A stretch of DNA of 64,000 nt from Trichobilharzia regenti (GCA_944472135.2 OX235262.1:72292887-72356886); one strand, 5' to 3'. Counted from the first letter of the stretch, positions 11,693-23,659 are shown. Program-made: numbers and translations. The notes: a model not told the origin generated them from the sequence alone.

Positions 11693-12559
11693 GAGTATGG
11701 CCTGGTAACTGTATGAGTTTATTCTCTTTTCCATTTGGTTACGTATTCTTTGGCTTTTACCTCTTATCATTTGTTGCATAGATCCTTTACTAGTGTGTAC
11801 ATACACTGATAGCATATTTAAGCTGTGAGCGGCTGATGAGAAGTCGGAGAGAAAAATATTGGTACCATCTTATTTTGCACAAACTGTTGTTTTTACTTTG
11901 CTCAAATTCATAAAGGGGGAACAAATGTTTGAAGTAAACTAAATATTAGATAAATTAAGGGTAGCAATACAGGATTTGTGAACTTTTAGTTTCTTCAGCA
12001 GGCCAGTGTAGCGATAGAAGCTAGCTGGACCTATTTGCACACTGAGCTCTGACTGATTTCAGAGAATAGCAATGGCCTATGCTGTTTTGAATGTTTGGTA
12101 CCTAGAGGCCTTTGGTAATTTATTCATCAAAATCAGAAATAAGTTGTGCCTTGTGTGCCTCAAGGTGTATGAATTAACTCTTTTGGTAACTTGTGTAGTA
12201 ATATATCACCTTATTTTTAAGGCTTCAGTTATTTACGTCGAAATAAATGTAGTAAGATAATTGTGAACGTCTGTTTCAGTCAGTATATCGATCCAATGAT
12301 AAAGCAAAAAAGAAGACTCGATTGGCAGGTTATATCCGCCCACAGTGGTTTTACTTAGCCAAGAATAGAGATAAAAGCAATGCAATACACATAATGGTAA
12401 TTTAAACTGACAGTATTAAAGGTTTATTGAGTGAAATTTTATTTGATTACCTCACTGATTAATTTTATCACACTGAAATACTCTGTCTGTCTTTTTACAT
12501 ATCGATTCCTACCATTGACGCTTCAAAACTAGTTACGAAAGAGGTAACTGTCATGTTTC

Positions 12560-12700
12560 CTTAGGTCTTTGAACTGACAGATAATGGGTTTGAATCCTTG
12601 TGGAAAAGCAACCACTCACTGGTGTATGGGTACATATAGTTGATGAGTTCCAAATAAGGCAAAACTCACGCCTATGACTGTCCTTGTTAACAATCTTTTC
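12560..12700 (+). mobile_element. Sm-alpha-like hammerhead SINE copy, degenerate
   Basis: B-box-like GGGTTTGAATCC, then GGTACATATAG, TTGATGA, GTTCCAAATAAGGC, AAAAC. The core has C3 to U and GAAA to AAAA. Confidence 0.5.
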
Positions 12701-12720
12701 ACACTGTCGATGGTCAGAAA

Positions 12721-12923
12721 TTTATTTATTTTATTTATTTATTTATTTATTACAGCTTGATTCCACACCGTATTTTTGGTACAAGTATGGAATTTTCAGC
12801 GTGGATATCGGTAGCCCAAAATTCTCAGGCCAACCATAGATATCAGGTGTGCGTCGGCGAGGGCTCGAACCCGGGATCATGTGCATGGTCGGCGAGAGTC
12901 CTAACCACTGTGCCACCGACGCA
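12721..12923 (-). mobile_element. SINE-A copy with (AAAT)n tail
   Basis: Full length with intact A-box and GGGTTCGAGCCC-type B-box. The 3' tail is a run of TTTA units at 12721-12750 (AAAT on the element strand). Confidence 0.88.
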
Positions 12924-13489
12924 CAGTAATATTTCTTAAAATTTTAAGATTTTATCTCCATATACCATATTTTTGAATAGGTACTTATGCAACAGTACTG
13001 ATGTTTTGCCAATTTTCTTGGTAGATTTCAAATGACTCTAGCTTGCAGTGACATCCATGATGTGTATTTCGTACCAATTCGGACTCACCGACTGGATTAA
13101 ACTGCATTTTCAGTAGGACTGAAACCTAGCACTCATTTATTTAAACACCCAAAAGTTATCCCCTAGGCCATTGATCTACGGTAATCAAGCCTTTTTCAGC
13201 AGGCATAAATATTTTTGTTTAGGTGACTTTGGAATTCCCATTGATTGATTACTTTGGACCAAAATGCTCAATCTTTGATGACATGTCAATTCATAGTGCA
13301 AACTATTCGAAGATGTCTGAGTTTCTAAATGGAGTTATTTGGTTGACGGTAGCTATCAGGGGAATCCAGGAAGCATCTGTACTATGAGTCGATGTGTTAG
13401 CAGACAGTGAGCATTTCAGTCAAATATTATTGATGAACTGGAAATTCAAAACAGATGCATAACATTATATAATACTGACTGAATGAAAA
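12924..13489. other. unassigned
   Basis: No feature recognised. Confidence 0.3.
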
Positions 13490-13665
13490 AGAAGTTTCAT
13501 GGCATTCGTAACAACCAGTAGTGCTTTATACGAAGACTGGCGAAGTGATTTAAACACCGGACAACAGCGTCACTTGTCTAGGGCAGAGCTCATCAGCAGC
13601 GCATAAAGTGTAACTCAGCTCAGACAGCCGAGTCAGTTCTAACCATTGGAATTATGACTAGGTAC
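13490..13665 (+). repeat. unclassified dispersed repeat
   Basis: GAAGTGATTTAAACACCGGA and GTAACTCAGCTCAGACAGCC. The latter matches CGACTCAGCTCAGAGAGCTG at 45703. Confidence 0.45.
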
Positions 13666-13775
13666 TTAGACGAATTTCTTCCAGAATGTGAAATTATTTA
13701 AATCATAATATTTGATCTGCCTAATACCCTAAGCGGTAATTTGAAAAATCAGTTAAAAGCAAGACTAACAGTATT

Positions 13776-13847
13776 TTAATCTTTAGAAGACAAACGCGAA
13801 TTTGAGCAGAAAATATCCTTTTCGATAATTTCCTCTTCTGGCTCTAC

Positions 13848-13891
<44 letters not shown>

Positions 13892-14410
13892 CCCTAGAAT
13901 AATCCTCATCAACAATATTGCTGCTTCTACGTACTATCGATTTATTAATATCAATGAAATTACAGTTCAAGAAATGGGCTTAAGTTATAATAAGCATAAA
14001 AATGTAACAGTAAATAGAAAATCAAATAAAATTGAGGATCGTTAAAACCTTGATGGCCAAGGTAAGGAAAGTGTCTGAACTATCTTAAATTGGGTTTCTT
14101 TATGTGCATCACAATGGCCTCAGCAGTATATAGAAGGCAAACTCTTAAGGTAAGGTTAAGATTAGTTTATATGCAACTTTGAAAGCTTTGTTAACATCAT
14201 TCTTATACTCTGTATCCACAAGATGAGATAGACTACAGCCATGAATGGATTTTCTTTGTCCCTTACTTGACCACGCAGAATGATGATGTTCGGAAATCCG
14301 ACGAGAAACATGCATAACCGAACGGCTTATGTAACTGGCCCCACAGCAGCAGCTGAAATGGTAGACACAGACAGAAGAGGGGCAATTGTGTGGTTTATCT
14401 TTAACTCATG
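13776..14410 (-). pseudogene. Penelope-like element fragment with (TA)n in its tail
   Basis: Minus strand from 14410 downward: CPSSVCVYHFSCCCGASYIS, then RISEHHHSAWSSKGQRKSIH, CSLSHLVDTEYKNDVNKAFKVAY and LYTAEAIVMHIKKPNLR. These give the GIY-YIG Cys-rich start, the Arg and EH residues and the C-terminal region. The coding part ends near 14060. The 3' tail continues to 13776 and includes (TA)n at 13850-13888 and a motif ATTGTAGAGCC also found inverted at 14600. Confidence 0.72.
13850..13888. repeat. (TA)n microsatellite
   Basis: About 19 uninterrupted TA units inside the tail of the 13.8 kb PLE. Open frames across it read as IYIYIY and are artefacts. Confidence 0.95.
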
Positions 14411-14576
14411 AACGCGAAACATTAGTGGTTCCGAAGACACATCATAATTCAGTAGCACTAAATGCTCTTTATACCTCATTTCTTAAGTATTGTATTAATA
14501 TCTCACTTATGTTATCTCCGAGGGACTAAAGTCTTACTAACAAATCAAAACTATTTAATAAAGATTATTTTAGAAG

Positions 14577-14690
14577 ATTCTGTGTATATAAATATATATT
14601 ATTGTAGAGCCAGGAGTGCAAATTATCAAAGAGGATATTCTTTGCTCAAAGTTTCTTTTGTCTTCTAAATGTCTGAATGAATGCTTTCAC
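14577..14690 (+). repeat. inverted copy of the 13.78-13.89 kb PLE tail
   Basis: The plus strand here (TATATTATTGTAGAGCCAGG, then GAGGATATTCTTTGCTCAAA and TTTGTCTTCTAAA) matches the minus strand of 13776-13860, with about 80% similarity by eye. It gives this PLE copy the same 'own tail inverted at the 5' side' design as 59908-61500. Confidence 0.65.
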
Positions 14691-15083
14691 AGTATTTCAG
14701 TCTGTTTGACTGAAGTTTAGTTCATTTTATTGCGATAAACATATGATTCCTAGAATCATACACTCAGACTTTTAAAACGCTTTTAATTTTTCATAGTGAA
14801 TTCATTTTATTTTCAAGGATATTATGGACAAAAGATTTCAGTTCAGCCTAGAAACTTGGGTATAACCGTAGATTAATGTCACAGATTTCTGCTGACAGGT
14901 GTGGTTCAAATGACAGACTAGTTCACATCTATGTTTTGTGATTTATCATACAACTATCAGTATCTACTGTTACACCAACATGTCCACCTTTTCATCAAGT
15001 AAGAATTAGTCTCTAGTCGACATTGAAAACCAAGAAGTTGAAGGAAGACCTTTATTCAAGTTTTGGTTTGTACGGATTTGATT
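14691..15083. other. unassigned
   Basis: No feature recognised between the PLE tail copy and the SINE-B pair. Confidence 0.3.
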
Positions 15084-15404
15084 GGTTACAGTATTTCATC
15101 ATAAGCTGACATTGGTTAGAGAACGATTGGAAAACCTGGGAGTATAGGACGGCTATTTGAGACTCTTCATCAGTACTCACCCACGCTACGAGGTTCGAAC
15201 CCAGGGCCTTCTGATTACAAGGCGAGCTCATATACCATGGTATGGACTGAGTTCACAATGGTATACGAATTCACCCTGTAATCAAAAGGTCCTGGGTTCG
15301 AACCCCGTGGTGTGGGTGTGTACTGATGAAGAGTCTCAAATAGCCGTCCTGTACTCCCAGGTTTTCCAATCGTTCTCTAACCAATGTCAGGTCATGATGA
15401 AATC
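15084..15404. mobile_element. SINE-B inverted pair (head to head)
   Basis: 15084 to about 15230 is a minus-strand copy and about 15245-15404 a plus-strand copy. They are mirror images around the perfect palindrome ATACCATGGTAT at 15232-15243. Both halves share the same private deletion in the hammerhead (GAGTCTCAAATAGCCGTCCT, missing the GGACGAAAC half). Confidence 0.8.
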
Positions 15405-15409
15405 CTTTA

Positions 15410-16182
15410 ACCAAAGACCTTTATTGTTTTATCTCACAGTTATTGCCTTTCTCATCAATTTATTTTCCTTAATCTCTAAAAGTATAATCAGTTAAAAAAA
15501 TATACTCACTTAACGAAGCGAAGCAAAAGAAAGTACACAAATGCTACTGAACCCTATCTATAGAACACTTTCTCACGGTTAAAGTAAAAAAAGTCTCTTT
15601 TCAACCTTATTACCATCCTCCCTTCCCCCTCCAAAAAAAGACATATTTTGATAAAAGATAAAATGATGGCAATGATGTTTGTCATCATTTTTCTTCTGAT
15701 TTTTTTGTCTTCTGAATATGTGATAATCTAGCTGAATGTGAGCACTATTATCTCTAATGTACATCATATGTGTTATGACCTAAAAATATATTTCTTCAAC
15801 AGTGAATTTGTGAATTCAAGAAGGCAAACATATGAGAAATAATTCTGAAAACAAATGACCATTTTCACTTGTTACAATTAGTGAATTGAATGTGTGGGAA
15901 AAGTCTTCTAATCACGTTATTGCAACAAATTTTAGTTGGGAAATTTAAGTTCAGAATTACGATTACTGGAATACTGAGTGATGATAATGAATCATTCAAC
16001 TGGAATAAATTTTTGTTGTTATATTTATAAATAATGAAATTAGAGGAATCATTGACTGATGATGTCAGTTCCATAAAAGCAGACATCAGTGATTGAATCG
16101 TAGATTGATTGTCAAGCGATTACGAGTTCCGTTTTCGACTCCCCGCTAACTCCTAAATGTTGCCTAGTCTTCTTCTTTTCCT
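15410..16182. other. unassigned
   Basis: A/T-rich, with pyrimidine runs near 15600-15640. No motif in the short minus frames. Confidence 0.3.
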
Positions 16183-16420
16183 TATTCATTTACGTTCCCA
16201 GTGGAACATAGAGCTTCAAGCTAGACGCTTGAAGCTTCAGTGTAGCATGGATGTTTACCTTTACGGGATGAGGTTGCTAGTTTCATGCTGAACCTTCCCT
16301 CTCTGCCAGTCTTATTACTGGCTTAGCGAGGGAGGTAAAGGAGTAGGTCGACAGAAAATCGAACCCCGGACGAAATGTGTGTCCAATGAGTATTCCATCG
16401 CTTTGCCACCGATGCCACCT
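16183..16420 (-). mobile_element. SINE-C copy
   Basis: 3' end CCCAGTGGAACATAGAGCTT, body (CTTGAAGCTTCAGTGTAGCA, GAGGTTGCTAGTTTCATGC), B-box (GGTTCGATTTTC) and head (GGTGGCAAAGCGATGG) on the minus strand. Confidence 0.78.
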
Positions 16421-18024
16421 GTCTAGCCTAGCAGGTATTAAGCTCGATGAAGAGTGCAGTTCAGGCATGAGTCTAGGAATTCAGTGATGATGAAATTAAG
16501 AGGAAAATACTCTTGATTAGATGATGTTTCTGAAATGATAAAGAGAGCATTAAGACTACCTGTCATTTTAACTAGTTATGTGACGTATGCTACTGACAAT
16601 AACTTTTAGGTTGTATATATATGTATATATATTGTGCGTGTGTGTATAATGTCTCCTGCAAGTGTCTTCATTAGAGGAGCAATGAATTAACTTGCATAAA
16701 TGAAAAGTTAAGATAATTTTTAAGTAATATAGAAGCAATGAAATGAAGACAACAGAAGGGATATAATGAATACTCTTTAGAAATTAAATTTTCTTGTGTG
16801 TCATTTTACAGAGCAGACAGTTTTTGTTATCTACTACCTATTTTATATTTTAGTCTTACAAGTTGAGAAAGGAGTCATCTAAAATGCTGATTAGCTGCCT
16901 AAATGAATTCAGCTTTTCATGTCAAACAGGAGACAGGCGAGAAGATATTCTACGTCTACCTGTCAATCAACTTAATTTTTTTACTTTGAAAATCACAAAA
17001 TGCCTAGAAATCAAATTTTCCGCTTTTTTATTCATCCAAGGTGTCTGGTGCATGATGTCAAGAGCAGTAGGATATCCGTATACGTAAGAGTCCTTTTTTA
17101 CACTCAAATACATTAATAGTGATGATAATGACAATGGTAATTTATCTTGCCTTAATTTAACTCATTTTCAATCATATAGTACATAAAACATGCATAAATT
17201 CAGTAAACTCCTGTCTACATGTGTTCTAAGCTTTCCGTTTTTGTCATTACCCTATTCACTATACTAGTTACAGCACTTAGCTTCTGTTTGTTTCACAGAA
17301 CGTTTTCAATTTCTATATTCACTTGATAGAATTCATTTTAATGCCATTTCGGCTTCAAATTTTCGATTTGCAAATTAAATTTGAGCGAATTCAGGTGGTT
17401 TGAACTGATGTGGCTATTCAACGTCAGTCAAATCAAGTGCATCGCTAATCATCTCGCAACTCAAAGAAGCGAATTGATCGTTTGATGTTACAATCACCTC
17501 GACTGCGCTAGCAAACGTCAGATGAAACAAGTCAGTTGAAGAGTTTCAACTACATATCTTGTCTTTGAGATACTAATTTCATCCGGTTGTTTTGCTGTTT
17601 ATGTGATCATATACTGAATGAGTCTTAGATATAAGACCAATACTGTTTCAAACAATGTGTACAGCTTCTAACCATTCACGTAAAATTTACAACTATTTAG
17701 GTTCTGTTTATTTATTTGGAAGAAACTATATAAAGCCGTTTGTTATTGATATGAATGGGAAGATTATTGGGGGATGTCTGACGCTTTCACTAGCTGCCTT
17801 GAATAAGCGTGAAACTGCTCAGTTAAGTTCATATATAGTTGGGAGCAACTCAATACACAACCACAGATATAAAAGTGAACCACAAAGTAAAAATGCTTGA
17901 TTGGGAAAGTTAGCAGTTTTAGTCAAAACATAGATAACACCAGTATTTCTCAGTTCGTAAATCTGTAAAATCAATAATTCAGAAATTAGTTAACACAACT
18001 TTAGATATAGATAGATATATAGTT
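16421..18024. other. unassigned
   Basis: Longest stretch of the left half without an identified repeat. It holds TATATA/GTGTGT at 16612-16648 and two short plus frames (16863-17087, 17655-17900) without recognisable domains. Confidence 0.3.
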
Positions 18025-18235
18025 TGTTCCTTTATGTTCCCCGTGTAACATGGGGCTTTAATGTTTCGGTAGCAACGATTTCAATTTTCTACGAGTCAAT
18101 ATTCCTAGCCTCATGTCCAACCTTCCCTCTTTGCTGGCCCTACTTTCGGCTTGTAAGGGTATAAGAGTGGGATTGGACCCTGGATCACGTGGTTGGTTGG
18201 AGACAGTTCTACAGCTGAACCACTTTCATGCATCT
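18025..18235 (-). mobile_element. SINE-C copy
   Basis: TTCCCCGTGTAACATGGGGC 3' end, body (CCTAGCCTCATGTCCAACCT) and decayed head (GGTTCAGCTGTAGAACTG). Confidence 0.65.
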
Positions 18236-18239
18236 ATAG

Positions 18240-18935
18240 ATACTAATATTTAAATAAAAAGAGTGAAATATCTGTCATAGACTTTGATTTTGGCAGAAGA
18301 CCACCTAATTCTCATTTAAGATAAAACCTGTAACATTGACAAAAGCATCACGAAATCTCTTCGATTACCATTCTAATGATTTATTATTGGGATTATCATT
18401 TTGAACAAAGTCTTTAGGATAAGTCTTCGATAGCACATGCTAATGAACATGATTGCTGACAGATGAAAAAATGTCTATCACCTATGTGAAGATGAAAATA
18501 ATGTTGACTGAGACATGTAATTATAAACCTCCTAGAGGCCTAACAAATTAAAGCCTTTTTTAAATACCTTCATTTCTCAGAAATGTGTCTATTTGTCAAC
18601 CACACTTCTTTTGATATCTTCAACTCAAACCGGTAACATACTAAGGAAATAGTATTGACTGGGCACTTTATAACTTACAAAACTACTAAACAGTGAGAAA
18701 CAGCGATTGAAGTGGCTGAAAGGGAACATATGAGTAAGAAATGCCATCAGTTACTGAACCGTTGAAAATCCAAGAGTACTGTACACATACTTCGTAGAAC
18801 GTTTGGGACTACTCAGCATTGTGTACCGTTGGAATCACTGGAGTTCAGACACAGGGAAATTACTCACTGTTGACGGTGAATGAAGGTAGCATTTTTTTAT
18901 CGCGAATTAGCAGAAATTAGAATTTTTGGGCTTTT
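18240..18935. other. unassigned
   Basis: No feature recognised. The gaps 19086-19628 and 19831-20369 are likewise blank. Confidence 0.3.
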
Positions 18936-18939
18936 AAAT

Positions 18940-19085
18940 TCGGTCTTAATGGCTGAATAGGCAACGGTAGAGATAATAAGCGTGTACTACTGAGGAGTTT
19001 CAAATCAGGACGAAACACCTAGTGCTTAGTCGTTACCTAACTGGTGTCTAATTCGAAATCAAATAAATCCTGTAAGCCAAGTCTC
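18940..19085 (+). mobile_element. SINE-B copy with near-canonical hammerhead core
   Basis: Decayed tRNA-like head (GGTCTTAATGGCTGAATAGG), then the hammerhead at 18984-19025, then a family tail ending CAAATAAATCCTGTAAGCCAA. Confidence 0.7.
18984..19025 (+). ncRNA. hammerhead ribozyme motif, cleavage site lost
   Basis: Stem I is GTACTA (18984-18989) with TAGTGC (19020-19025). Core CTGAGGA (18990-18996) fits CUGANGA exactly. Stem II is GTTT/GGAC around CAAATCA, with GAAA at 19012-19015. Stem III and the GUC site are collapsed to CACC, so self-cleavage is not expected. Confidence 0.65.
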
Positions 19086-19628
19086 AAAAATAAATAATAC
19101 TACTCAACACAAACTGAAAATAAGTGAAACTTTTTAAAATCTTTTGTCCAAAAGGTTGGAATACTCATATCAAAAGGAATTAAAAGTGCGATATACTTAA
19201 GTGTAGTAAGCAGAGATAATGACTTTTGCTTTCTTCAAGTATTTGATGATGTGCCACCGTCTCGTTTCGTGTTTATTAGTCAGAAGACACATTAATCTAT
19301 CACGCTGACACAGCCAAGGGGATTTGAGGAAACAACACTTTTAACGTAACTCAGAGATTCCATCGATCGTCCTTTATTTATTAATGATGTTTAGTATGTT
19401 TCATTAACAAGAAAGAATCATAACCGATAAATACTGAAATTCCAAGTAGGTGATTCTTCTAATATCAAATAGTTTTATTATTCAGCCGAACAGTCATCAT
19501 TTGTCAATACAGTCAACAAATTTTGCTGACTTTTTTTTTCACACTGCTGAAAACATGGTGTCTTTTAATGATTTTTAGTTCATGAATTTAGCGTTTTACT
19601 GAATGCTCAAAACTTGTTGACCATATAG

Positions 19629-19830
19629 CGTGTCTGTGGCTAAAAGCTTGGCAGACAATTTCCTAAACCTCACTCCGCTGATAGTAAGTCCACTAGAGAC
19701 AGAAGGTTGCGCGTGAGGCCAACGAACCCCCACACCACCCTGTAGAAAACAGAATCGGTGCTGGTGAAACCGTAAAGCACAAGGTTGGAGTCCTAAGTTC
19801 TACTGGGAACTCAAAGAGAATACAAAAGTC
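19629..19830 (+). mobile_element. SINE-C copy, degenerate
   Basis: Head CGTGTCTGTGGCTAAAAGC, body (GAAGGTTGCGCGTGAGGCCA), 3' end TTCTACTGGGAACTCAAAG. Confidence 0.55.
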
Positions 19831-20369
19831 GGCTGTGTATATGACTATGGTCCATCATCGCCGCATAAAGCAGTCAAAATACAGACCTTTAAGGATGATT
19901 TTGTAAGGTATACGAAGAAGCAGTCAGTCATTTTAAGCATTTTCAGGGAATTTAATTCCAGAACAAAAAACATTCTTAAGGTTTTCTCCAATTATGTCAT
20001 TTATTGCAAAGTTGTTCAGAAACTATAAACCGTTTCAGTTTGTAAAAGTTCAGTATGTTACAGTCATTAGACTGAAGTCGATGTTAAATGATATGACCTT
20101 TAGAAATTAATAATTAACCTAAGGCTTATTAAAGTCAACTGTTATTTAATGAAGTTCATTTGCCAGCTAATTATATAAATTTTGAATTAGATTTCTTGAA
20201 ACCTCTTGTGTAAAATAAATCTTTCTTTAGGTCAACATTTATGCTCTTTTGAGATACAACAACCATGGTATCGAAACTACTGGTATGATCACTGAAAGTA
20301 TTACTGCTGATTATTATTTTCTTATGCTTTCAACTAGTTTAAATATTACATGTGATACTTTGTACGATG

Positions 20370-20520
20370 TGTGATCGGCGATTAATGTCAGTTAAGGGAT
20401 CACTGAAAAGCAAAGAGTGCTGAATGACTGTTTTGTCGCGTTTTTGGACTCTTCAGTGGTTTTCTAACTGCCTTCAAAGCTGAAAAACACACATCAAATT
20501 TCTGCAAACTAACTCTTGAA
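20370..20520 (-). mobile_element. SINE-B fragment, degenerate
   Basis: TGTTTTGTCGCGTTTTTGGA followed by CTCTTCAGTGG is an antisense hammerhead remnant. GATTAATGTCAGTTAAGGGA upstream resembles the tail. No tRNA-like head was seen. Confidence 0.4.
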
Positions 20521-20859
20521 CATCTTTGTTTAAAAGTGAAAATCTTACTGTAATGATATTGTTTGTTAGACACAGGTTTTTACACCTTTAGGACTTTTCT
20601 ATTGTTAATAGATAGAATAATCTACCCTACTCACTCTCAAATTTCTTGCTAACGTGTAACTGACAGAAAGTATGCACTAGTCAGAGACCCATCTTAATAG
20701 TTACCTCGTACACCGAGAAACTGAAAAATTATTAATGATTTATATACTTATATTTATGTATTGGCCAAATATATTACCTTAACTGATATTAGTGCGTTAT
20801 ATAACTTGAAACCAATGAAATGCGTGGAAATCAACATTCACCATTATTTACTATTATTA

Positions 20860-21480
20860 TTTCCTTTAATTCCTAGAGGAACATAGGGCTTCAGCCAAAC
20901 GTCTCCATTGCTTTTGGTTCTCTGCTAGAGTTTTCATCTGGCTTCAAGTGTGCTCACATGCCTTCATCTCCTCTTCACATGACCTCCTCCAAGTCACCCT
21001 CGCACTGACGACCAACTCGCCGCTTCCTTTCGGGTTCCATTCGAGCGATGGCTTGTCTAGTGATGCTACTTGATGGATTCCTCAGCGTATGGCCAATCCA
21101 TCTCCATTTCTTCCTATGTATTCGCTGAACAACTAGTTCCTGATGGGTCGGCTCACTCATTGCCAGAGATCCCTGTTGCTGATCTTTTCTGGCTGGCCAT
21201 CTGATCTTGAGTATTGAGAGAAGACAACTGTTAATGAAGGTCTGAAGTTTGTTTCAGAAGCTCTTTATGACTCGCAGTGCAAGTCTCTGATCCGTATAGT
21301 AGCACTGACTTCATATTATAGTTGAAAATCCGGATTTTATTTTTCATGCTGAGTGCTGCTGACCAACACACAGACTTGACAGCAATGAAAGCATGTCTTG
21401 CTTTTCCGAATCTCGCTTTGATATCCTAACACTCCCTATTAACCGACTCAGAGATGAAGTTGCCGGGAGTTCTGCTGATA
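20860..21480 (-). mobile_element. RTE 3' fragment
   Basis: The minus strand frame 21160-20975 reads HRKKWRWIGHTLRNPSSSIT RQAIARMEPERKRRVGRQ, a highly characteristic RTE C-terminal motif (KWRWIGHTLR). 20870-20895 carries the family 3' end (TAGAGGAACATAGGGCTTCA). Upstream to about 21480 lie the 'KNKIRIFN' thumb remnants. Confidence 0.85.
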
Positions 21481-21599
21481 CGTCATGACCAGCAGGGTTT
21501 AGTGAAATCATATGTCAGAACAAATGTTCGACGACACTGGATGACGGTGGAGCTATATATGTCATAAATTGTTAGAGATCATAATTTTTGGGCCATCAG

Positions 21600-21830
21600 G
21601 TTATGTCACAGTAGCGCGATAGCTAACAGACTTGCCTCCTAACCTGAAACCCCTGGGTTTGACTCCTAGTGAGAGGTTACTGCATTAATGCATACTGCTG
21701 AAGGGTTGAAAGCTAGGTCTGTCCATGACTCACTTGTTTTCAGTGGTTCCCTAAATGATGTCACTCCTAGCTTGATCTAACTTGAAATCAATCGAATCCC
21801 TGAACACTAGCACTCGAAACAGCCGTATTT
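21600..21830 (+). mobile_element. SINE-B-like copy, degenerate
   Basis: Head GTAGCGCGATAGCTAACAGA, B-box CTGGGTTTGACTCC, a decayed hammerhead (ACTGCTGAAGGGTTG), tail GTTCCCTAAATGATGTCACT, CAATCGAATCCCTGAACAC. Confidence 0.5.
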
Positions 21831-22089
21831 CAGCATACTTCAGTGTTATCCGCAGACGGTTTTTACAGATTATAAGAGGCAAAAATAAAAAGAGTAATTA
21901 AGGAGGACTGTCCTATCTTATCTTTTCCATGATTATATGTTCTGAATTTCCTCGTCAATTATGTGGTGAACTTGGAGCAAGTACAATATGTAGTCTCTCA
22001 TGCTATTCTCAAGCAGTTTACCCAATGATATCTTGTGGCATAGTTTTAAATAGGTCTAAAGTTAAGAACATAAATTAGCGTGCGGGTGA

Positions 22090-22690
22090 ATAGATTACAT
22101 GAAATTTTCACTAATCTTCATATTTCGTAATCCGACAATGTTACATCTGAATCAGACTAGTAACATTTCACTAAATTATACCAGTAAAGAAATACAGCGA
22201 CCATTTCCCAACACGTATTATTATTCAAAAGTGGTGAATAAGGCCTTTCACGGAAAATTTCCATTGCGACATATAGAAAATCAAAACAAGTGATTCAGCG
22301 TAGAGACTCTTTTCGACGAATTTATTATCAGTCTGGGGTTTACCAATTCACCTGCTTTTGTGGGGCTAAGTATATCAGTCGTTTGTCTCTAGTTTTGTAC
22401 AAGATAGTGCAATAACACTGCCCTACATGAATAAGAGGAGGTGGAAGTGGAGCAATAAAAAGTGCAATCATTGAACATCCGGTTGATAATGATCACCCTA
22501 TCTTTACAGCCTCCTCTTTTAAGGCCATCTACAAGGCGAAAAGTAATTTGCCTAAATCACTACGTACCCGACTTATCTGTATTACTGAAGTTTTGGCTAT
22601 CGAAACAGAAAAGCTAGAACTCAGTGTACAGAAGACGTTTGTCCAACCTCTCCAACTTTCATAGTCTTCAATCCCTCTATGCTAAACTAT
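22090..22690 (+). pseudogene. Penelope-like element fragment (GIY-YIG C-terminal half)
   Basis: About 22335-22400 reads VYQFTCFCGAKYISR, a decayed Cys-rich GIY-YIG start. After frameshifts the stretch 22458-22665 reads IKSAIIEHPVDNDHPIFTAS, FKAIYKAKSNLPKSLRTRL, ITEVLAIETEKLELSVQKTF, matching the C-terminal region of the other PLE copies. The open frame 22099-22293 just upstream may be the RT/linker part but was not matched convincingly. Confidence 0.65.
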
Positions 22691-23014
22691 GGTAATCCCT
22701 AATCATATTTCGGCTCTACCAGTCTTTTGTTTTGTTTATTCAGTTTGTATACTCTTCCTCTATTCCGTCATGTGTTACTATTATTATCCTCACTTTGTTC
22801 CACTTGTCATGCTAGACCAATTTCGTTTCGCAACGTCAAATTCTTTGTTGTCAAATTCCACACAATGTTACGTAACATTTTATTTTATTTTATTTACCTA
22901 CTAATCCTATAACTGCACACCCCTCCCACGTTCTATACACCCTATGAATTATTTTATATATGACATTATTTTTACCGATTGACATATAAATATGCATATG
23001 ATCACAAATACTTG

Positions 23015-23310
23015 ACAGAATTTCATCATGAGCTGACATTGGTTAAAGAACCATTGGAAAACCTGCAGGGAGTACTCGACAGCTGTTTCGTCCTAGCCCT
23101 TTGGGACTCTTCATCAGTACGCACCCACGACCAAAGTTTGAACCCAGGACCCTCTGGTTACAAGGCGAGCTATTCTGTAGAACATTAAGCCCTGGACCCG
23201 ATCCAGTGGCCAGTCCATGAATTCTAACTTCTGCCAATTCACGATATAGCGCGACCCCTCATGATGAAATCTTGTAACCAATCAAATCCTTACAAACCAA
23301 CACTTAAACA
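23015..23310 (-). mobile_element. SINE-B copy, arm of a long inverted repeat
   Basis: 23015-23259 is a minus-strand SINE-B plus part of its 5' extension. It is almost the exact reverse complement of 24125-24370. A short plus-strand tail fragment (ATGATGAAATCTTGTAACCA) follows at 23260-23310. Confidence 0.82.
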
Positions 23311-23659
23311 CAAATACTTTAATTTTAATTGCAATTCTAACTATCAATATTTCATGTATTCACACCTATGGTTCAATTCTCTCACCGGATATAATTTTCC
23401 CAAATAACACTTATATACAACTTTACAGCTTGATAATAAGTTTTTTGAAAGGTATCTCTACGCTGAATCCTTTGTTTTGATTTTCAGTAATGTCTTTGTC
23501 ATAATTTGCTAATGTAACCATTATACGATTATCTTCTTTATAGTTTTAGACTCATAAAGTGATTTACCACTTTCAGATAAAGAAAATAATTTAACCATCA
23601 GAATGAAGGAACAGGTTTCAGATTTTTTATCGAATTTAGAGTAACCTGTCGCTATCTCT

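Larger units (their letters stand above)
10690..12555. other. mostly unassigned
   Basis: Apart from the SINE-A, the SINE-C-like fragment and the PLE tail fragment listed separately, nothing was recognised. The 62-codon frame at 12072-12260 has no motif. Confidence 0.3.
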
